DNA of 46,086 nt from Burkholderia sp. H160 (GTDB taxonomy: Bacteria; Pseudomonadota; Gammaproteobacteria; Burkholderiales; Burkholderiaceae), in assembly GCA_000173575.1 (NCBI GenBank), contig ABYL01000048.1:1-46086 (forward strand), in the 5' to 3' direction. Positions 42,258-46,086 of the stretch are shown one piece after another (position 1 is the stretch's first letter; every line of letters starts with the position of its first letter). Under the pieces are notes generated by a model. It did not search any database, was not told the DNA's origin, and saw only the letters and a program-made list of their open reading frames with translations. The position numbers and the translations under genes were made by a program.

Positions 42258-42784
42258 TGCCCCGCGTTCACATCGATTTCGGCCGTCGCCGCTTGCAGGG
42301 CGCGCCGACGGGGATCGTGCTGCTGTGTGTCGCCAGCCTGTTGTTGCTGGTGAGTAGCGAACGGCTCTGGCACGCCTATGACGAGAACGACCGCTTGCAA
42401 GCGGAACAGGATGCACAGCGGCACCTGCTGTTTGCAAAATCGCACCCCGTGAAGGTGCCGCAGACGCCGGCGTCGCGGCTCGCGGAGAGCCAGAGCCTCG
42501 CGGTGTTGCGCGAGTTGACCGTGCCGTGGCAGGACCTGCTGTCGATCGTCGAGGACTATCGGGACCACGACGTCGCACTGATCGGCATCGATCAGAGTCC
42601 TGCGCAAAGCCAGATCCGTATCACGGCGGAAGCAAAGAACTTCGACGCGATGATTGCGTACCTCCGGTATTTGCAGGCCAGTGTGCTGCTGCGCGAAGCC
42701 GTGCTCAACGATCACGTTATCGAATCCAATGTGCCTGGCACGCCGGTGCGCTTTCAGGTTACCGCCGTCTGGAGAAAGTCATGA
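42254..42784 (+). CDS. PilN-like inner-membrane protein
   Basis: A 176-residue protein, ATG overlapping the previous stop by 4 bases. It has one hydrophobic helix at about 18-38 (GIVLLCVASLLLLVSSERLW), then a coiled-coil stretch and a small alpha/beta domain (LLSIVEDYRDHDVALIGIDQ, RITAEAKNFDAMIAYLRYLQ), which is the ferredoxin-like fold usual in PilN and GspL. It pairs with the PilO-like protein encoded next and bridges the cytoplasmic PilM-like protein to the periplasm. Confidence 0.7.
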   Translation: MMPRVHIDFGRRRLQGAPTGIVLLCVASLLLLVSSERLWHAYDENDRLQAEQDAQRHLLFAKSHPVKVPQTPASRLAESQSLAVLRELTVPWQDLLSIVEDYRDHDVALIGIDQSPAQSQIRITAEAKNFDAMIAYLRYLQASVLLREAVLNDHVIESNVPGTPVRFQVTAVWRKS

Positions 42785-43353
42785 ACCGCGCTCAGGTGGA
42801 GGACAGGTTGCTCACGTGGCGTTTCGAACTGCGGCGCACGCTCGGGCTGCCGGGCTTGTTCGGTGCCGTGCTGCTGGGGGCCGCGATGTTGATCGCCGTA
42901 GCGATTCCGCGAGTCGACGCGGACGTCGACTCGCACGAGCTGCGCGACTCCGAGCGGCTTGCGCGGACTCCCAGCGCGCGTCATGCCGACGCCGAGCGGG
43001 CGGCTGTCGTCGATGCGGTTTCACTTCATGCGCTACCCGACCTGTTCCCGGGTTTCGCGCAAAGCGCCGACGATATTGCGACGATCCTCGCTCAAGCGCG
43101 CGACAGCAACCTGACGCTCGGCTCCGCGGAGTATCTCGTGACCAACGATTCGAGCGCGCGTTTCGTGCGCTATCAGATGGTGCTGCCGGTGAAGGATCAG
43201 TACGGTGTGATCCGGCGTTTTCTGGCGTCGGTGCTCAATAGCGTGCCGAACGCGGCGTTGCGCGAGATCCATGTCGAGCGCCCCGCCGTGGATGGCAACG
43301 TGCTCGATGCGCGGGTGCGCTTCGAACTCATCTATCGGGCAGCGCAGCCATGA
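42781..43353 (+). CDS. PilO/GspM-like inner-membrane protein
   Basis: A 190-residue protein, ATG overlapping the previous stop by 4 bases. One hydrophobic helix lies at about 25-43 (LFGAVLLGAAMLIAVAIPRV), with a periplasmic alpha/beta domain behind it (DDIATILAQARDSNLTLGSA and VRYQMVLPVKDQYGVIRRFL). The shape, size and position fit PilO/GspM. It should form the alignment complex with the PilN-like protein. No other function suggests itself. Confidence 0.65.
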   Translation: MNRAQVEDRLLTWRFELRRTLGLPGLFGAVLLGAAMLIAVAIPRVDADVDSHELRDSERLARTPSARHADAERAAVVDAVSLHALPDLFPGFAQSADDIATILAQARDSNLTLGSAEYLVTNDSSARFVRYQMVLPVKDQYGVIRRFLASVLNSVPNAALREIHVERPAVDGNVLDARVRFELIYRAAQP

Positions 43354-44039
43354 AATCCGATCTCGTCAAGCGCGCGTTGCTGCTGGTCTGCGCCATCGCC
43401 GCCGTGGGACTGGGTTTGCGTGAGCTGAAACCCGTGCTGCGCACGTCGGCGGTCGCGGCCGCGATGAATGGCGTGCATCGCAGCCGGGTTGAGCTGCGCA
43501 CGGTTGCCTTGCATCGCGACGAAGCGGCGCGTGCGGATGGTACGGTGCCGGCTGCTGCGCCGGCCGTGGCGAGTGCGCCGGATGTGGCTAGTGCAACAAG
43601 GGCCGCTAGCTCGGCGATTTCAGCAAGCTCACCGACTCCTGTCAAAACGGCCGGGACAGCGAAATCAGCACTGACAGCGCGCGACAAACTTCGCGCGCTG
43701 CGCACGCCGCTCTCGCTTGAATCGGCCAACAATCCGTTCGCTGCATCGTCGTGGCTGCCGCCACCGCCGCCCGTGGTCGTGGCCCCCGCGCCACCGGCGC
43801 CCGTTGCGCCGCCCACCGCGCCGCCCGTGCCCTTTACCTATCTCGGCGAACTCGATGCCAAAGCGGCGAAACCCCAGGTTTTCCTCAGCAATGGCGATCG
43901 CCTGTTGATCGTTTCGCCGGGCGAAGTCATCGACGCGCAGTATCGCGTCGAGTCGGTTTCGGAGAGCGACGTCGTGCTGACCTATCTGCCTCTCAATGAG
44001 AGACAGGTGCTATCCACGCAAGCGAAGGACAATAAATGA
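43350..44039 (+). CDS. GspC/PilP-like secretin-docking protein
   Basis: A 229-residue protein, ATG overlapping the previous stop by 4 bases. It has a hydrophobic helix near the N-terminus (ALLLVCAIAAVGLGL), a long Ala/Pro-rich linker (about 70-160, with PPPPPVVVAPAPPAPVAPP), then a small beta domain of about 60 residues (PFTYLGELDAKAAKPQVFLS, GDRLLIVSPGEVIDAQYRVE) typical of the homology region of GspC/PilP. It would link the inner-membrane platform to the secretin encoded next. The linker is long enough to span the periplasm. Confidence 0.75.
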   Translation: MKSDLVKRALLLVCAIAAVGLGLRELKPVLRTSAVAAAMNGVHRSRVELRTVALHRDEAARADGTVPAAAPAVASAPDVASATRAASSAISASSPTPVKTAGTAKSALTARDKLRALRTPLSLESANNPFAASSWLPPPPPVVVAPAPPAPVAPPTAPPVPFTYLGELDAKAAKPQVFLSNGDRLLIVSPGEVIDAQYRVESVSESDVVLTYLPLNERQVLSTQAKDNK

Positions 44040-46086
44040 AAACCGCATGCAATCGGGGTGGAAGCGGCCACGGTGACGGCGGCCCGTTGAATCATCTGTC
44101 GCGTTCGGGATCGCCTGGCTGCCAACGTCCCACCGTCGATTGGGCCACGGGCCGGCTCGCGCTGCTGAGCATCGCGGCCATGCTTGTGTTCAGCGGCTGC
44201 GCGCATCCGCCGACGCGCGCGAGCGAGCCGACCAACGCCGAATTGGAGGTCAACTATCTACGCGATCGCGATCAGAAGGTCAATGCGCTGCTCGACGAAG
44301 CCGACCAGTTCCGTAAGAGCTATCAATTCGATCTGGCCATCCAGAAGCTCTACGCGGCCAGCCAGCTCGATCCGAACAGCGAACGCGGGCGCAATATCGG
44401 CGCCGCGATCGATCGGGATCGCCGCGATCTGGTCTCGCTGCAGGAAGCCGACCGGATGATGAAACGCGGTTCATATATGCTGGCTGCCGAACGCATTCAC
44501 CGCGTGCTGGCCCAGAATCCGACCAATACGATGGCGCTGCAGATGGAGAAGGAAATCGACGACAAGCGTCAACAGCAACGTGCGGCGAAAGATGAGGACC
44601 TTGCCGCTTCGTCGATCATGCGCACGCCGGTGACGCTGCAGTTTCGCGACGCGAATGTACGAATGGTGTTCGAGGCGTTGTCGCGAACCTCTGGCCTGAA
44701 CGTGATCTTCGATCGGGACGTGCGTGCGGATCTGAAGACCACGATCTTCGTGACCAACGCGACGCTGCAGGATACGGTCAACATGATCCTGATGCAGAAC
44801 CAGCTCGACAAGAAACAACTCAACGCGAACACACTTTTCATCTACCCGGCTACCCCTGCGAAGCAGCTCGAATACCAGGAGCTGAAAGTGCGCACATTCC
44901 AGCTATCGAACGTCGAAGCCAAGCAGATTCAGTCGCTATTGAAAAGCCTGTTGAAGATCAAGGAGGTCGTCGTCGACGAGCGCGCCAACACCGTCACGAT
45001 CCGGGGCACGCCGGACACGATTCGCGTCGCCGAACAAATGATCGCGGCACAGGATCTGCCGGATCCCGAGGTGATCCTGGAAGTGAAGGTCCTGGAGGTG
45101 TCCCACGACCGGCTGACCGACCTCGGTATCGCGTGGCCTAACTCATTTACGGTGTCGACGCCGTCCACCGTGGACACGTGGGGCGAGTTGCATCATCTGC
45201 CGATCAATGCATTGAACGTCAGCGGTTTGTCGGCCACAGCGAACTTCAAGCTCACCGACACCGATGCCAACCTGCTGGCGAGCCCGAGCATCCGCGCGCG
45301 CAACAAGGAAAAGGCGCGGATCCTGATCGGCGACAAGGTACCGGTCATTTCGAGTTCGAGCACGCCGAGCACGAGCGGGCCGTCTTACGCACAAACGATT
45401 CAGTACCTAGATGTCGGTATCAAGCTCGAGGTCGAGCCGCAGGTCTACCGTGACGCCGACGTGGGCATGAAGCTGAACCTCGAAGTCAGCAACATCACCA
45501 ATACGATTTCGAGCAGTAACTCGACAACGGGGCTCACTTCGCTGGCCTATGAGATCGGCACGCGCAGTGCGTCGACGAGTCTGCGGGTGCACGACGGCGA
45601 AAGCCAGATTCTTGGCGGCCTGATTCAGGATGAGGACCGCTTGACTGCCGACAAAGTGCCAGGGCTTGGACAGTTGCCCGTGCTCGGGCGCCTGTTCTCG
45701 AATCACAACGGCGACCACAAGAAGACGGAAATCGTGCTGGAGATCACACCGCACATCGTGCGGCCGCAAACATCCGCCGACGCCGATACGCAAGAGCTGT
45801 GGTCGGGGACCGACGTGAATGTCCATGCGGACCAGTTGCGGCTCGATCCGGTGGGCGCCGAGGCGACTGAACAGATGCCGGTTCCCGCGGTGCGTACGCC
45901 TGGAAATGTCGGCGGCGGCACAACAGGGGCGTCAGGCGATTCCCACGCCGCTCCGCAGGGTTCCGGCACAGTGCCGCCGACCAGTTCGTTCGGCCAACTG
46001 CCGCCGGCGCCGCGCACCACGCCACCGCCCGCGCCCTACGGCGGCCGTTTCTCGACACTGCCGAGCGCGCCAGCGGCGCCACCGGG
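44036..46086 (+). CDS. gspD: Secretin, type II secretion outer-membrane channel (3' end outside window)
   Basis: The frame opens at ATG 44036 (overlap of 4 bases with the previous stop) and runs off the window without a stop, at least 683 codons. A lipobox is seen at Cys 55 (MLVFSGCAHPP), so it is probably a lipid-anchored secretin. Residues about 75-180 are helical and TPR-like (YQFDLAIQKLYAASQLDPNS, AAERIHRVLAQNPTNTMALQ). Then come the N-domains (VFEALSRTSGLNVIFDRDV, LLKIKEVVVDERANTVTIRG) and the secretin core (DANLLASPSIRARNKEKARI, GIKLEVEPQVYRDADVGMKL, KTEIVLEITPHIVRP). The tail after about residue 590 is Pro/Gly-rich and of low complexity. It is the gate for the folded cargo of this system. 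Confidence 0.9.
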   Translation, partial: MKTACNRGGSGHGDGGPLNHLSRSGSPGCQRPTVDWATGRLALLSIAAMLVFSGCAHPPTRASEPTNAELEVNYLRDRDQKVNALLDEADQFRKSYQFDLAIQKLYAASQLDPNSERGRNIGAAIDRDRRDLVSLQEADRMMKRGSYMLAAERIHRVLAQNPTNTMALQMEKEIDDKRQQQRAAKDEDLAASSIMRTPVTLQFRDANVRMVFEALSRTSGLNVIFDRDVRADLKTTIFVTNATLQDTVNMILMQNQLDKKQLNANTLFIYPATPAKQLEYQELKVRTFQLSNVEAKQIQSLLKSLLKIKEVVVDERANTVTIRGTPDTIRVAEQMIAAQDLPDPEVILEVKVLEVSHDRLTDLGIAWPNSFTVSTPSTVDTWGELHHLPINALNVSGLSATANFKLTDTDANLLASPSIRARNKEKARILIGDKVPVISSSSTPSTSGPSYAQTIQYLDVGIKLEVEPQVYRDADVGMKLNLEVSNITNTISSSNSTTGLTSLAYEIGTRSASTSLRVHDGESQILGGLIQDEDRLTADKVPGLGQLPVLGRLFSNHNGDHKKTEIVLEITPHIVRPQTSADADTQELWSGTDVNVHADQLRLDPVGAEATEQMPVPAVRTPGNVGGGTTGASGDSHAAPQGSGTVPPTSSFGQLPPAPRTTPPPAPYGGRFSTLPSAPAAPP

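Noticed and set aside
1-46086. CRISPR arrays
   Set aside because: No series of direct repeats with regular spacers was seen anywhere in the window.

Overview
The base composition, codon use and gene families (GC-rich, NarL/LuxR-type regulators, IS3-type debris, Burkholderia-like small proteins) point to a beta-proteobacterium of the Burkholderiaceae, most likely Paraburkholderia or Caballeronia. This is a judgement from sequence style and not the result of a search.

Region 1 (1-8930) is the 3' part of an extracellular contractile injection system (eCIS, the Afp/PVC/Mcp class of phage-tail-like particles). It holds the end of one baseplate-J-like gene, a second baseplate-J-like gene, a tail-protein-I-like gene, an eCIS-associated unknown, a tandem AAA+ ATPase (Afp15-like), a convergent GH19 chitinase/endolysin-type hydrolase, a DUF4157 (eCIS core domain) protein with an HELTH motif, and a polytopic membrane protein.

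Region 2 (8931-17823) is an accessory, partly decayed stretch. It has three small proteins of unknown function, a fragment of an IS3-family transposase, a small hypothetical, a sigma-70-like protein, an unusual lipoprotein/peptidoglycan-binding fusion, an SGNH-hydrolase lipoprotein, a structured element that ends in a tRNA-Ser-like 3' end plus a terminator, and a tRNA gene with a long variable arm, a GCA (Cys) anticodon and a swapped 19-56 tertiary pair. Several intervals here show no gene.

Region 3 (17667-46086) looks like one functional locus. A seven-gene operon (17824-32961) encodes two cupredoxin proteins whose copper-ligand motifs complement each other as the two halves of one multicopper oxidase, a 2,696-residue secreted mosaic protein, a small secreted protein, two paralogous LolA-like periplasmic proteins, and a cytochrome c fused to a type-I periplasmic-binding-protein-like domain. 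A lytic transglycosylase follows on the other strand. Then come two NarL/LuxR-type response regulators, a soluble PAS histidine kinase and a SCO1/SenC copper chaperone. The window ends in an eight-gene operon for an atypical type II secretion system (GspG, F, E, PilM/N/O-like, GspC/PilP-like, and the secretin, which runs off the edge).

Working model: the kinase and two regulators switch on several promoters that share a motif (17667, 36323, 37837, and a weaker copy at 33695). SCO1 and the cytochrome serve copper loading and electron transfer. The secretion apparatus exports the split oxidase and/or the giant protein to the cell surface, where they could oxidise a metal (Mn or Fe) or another extracellular substrate. 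The substrate is not shown by the sequence.
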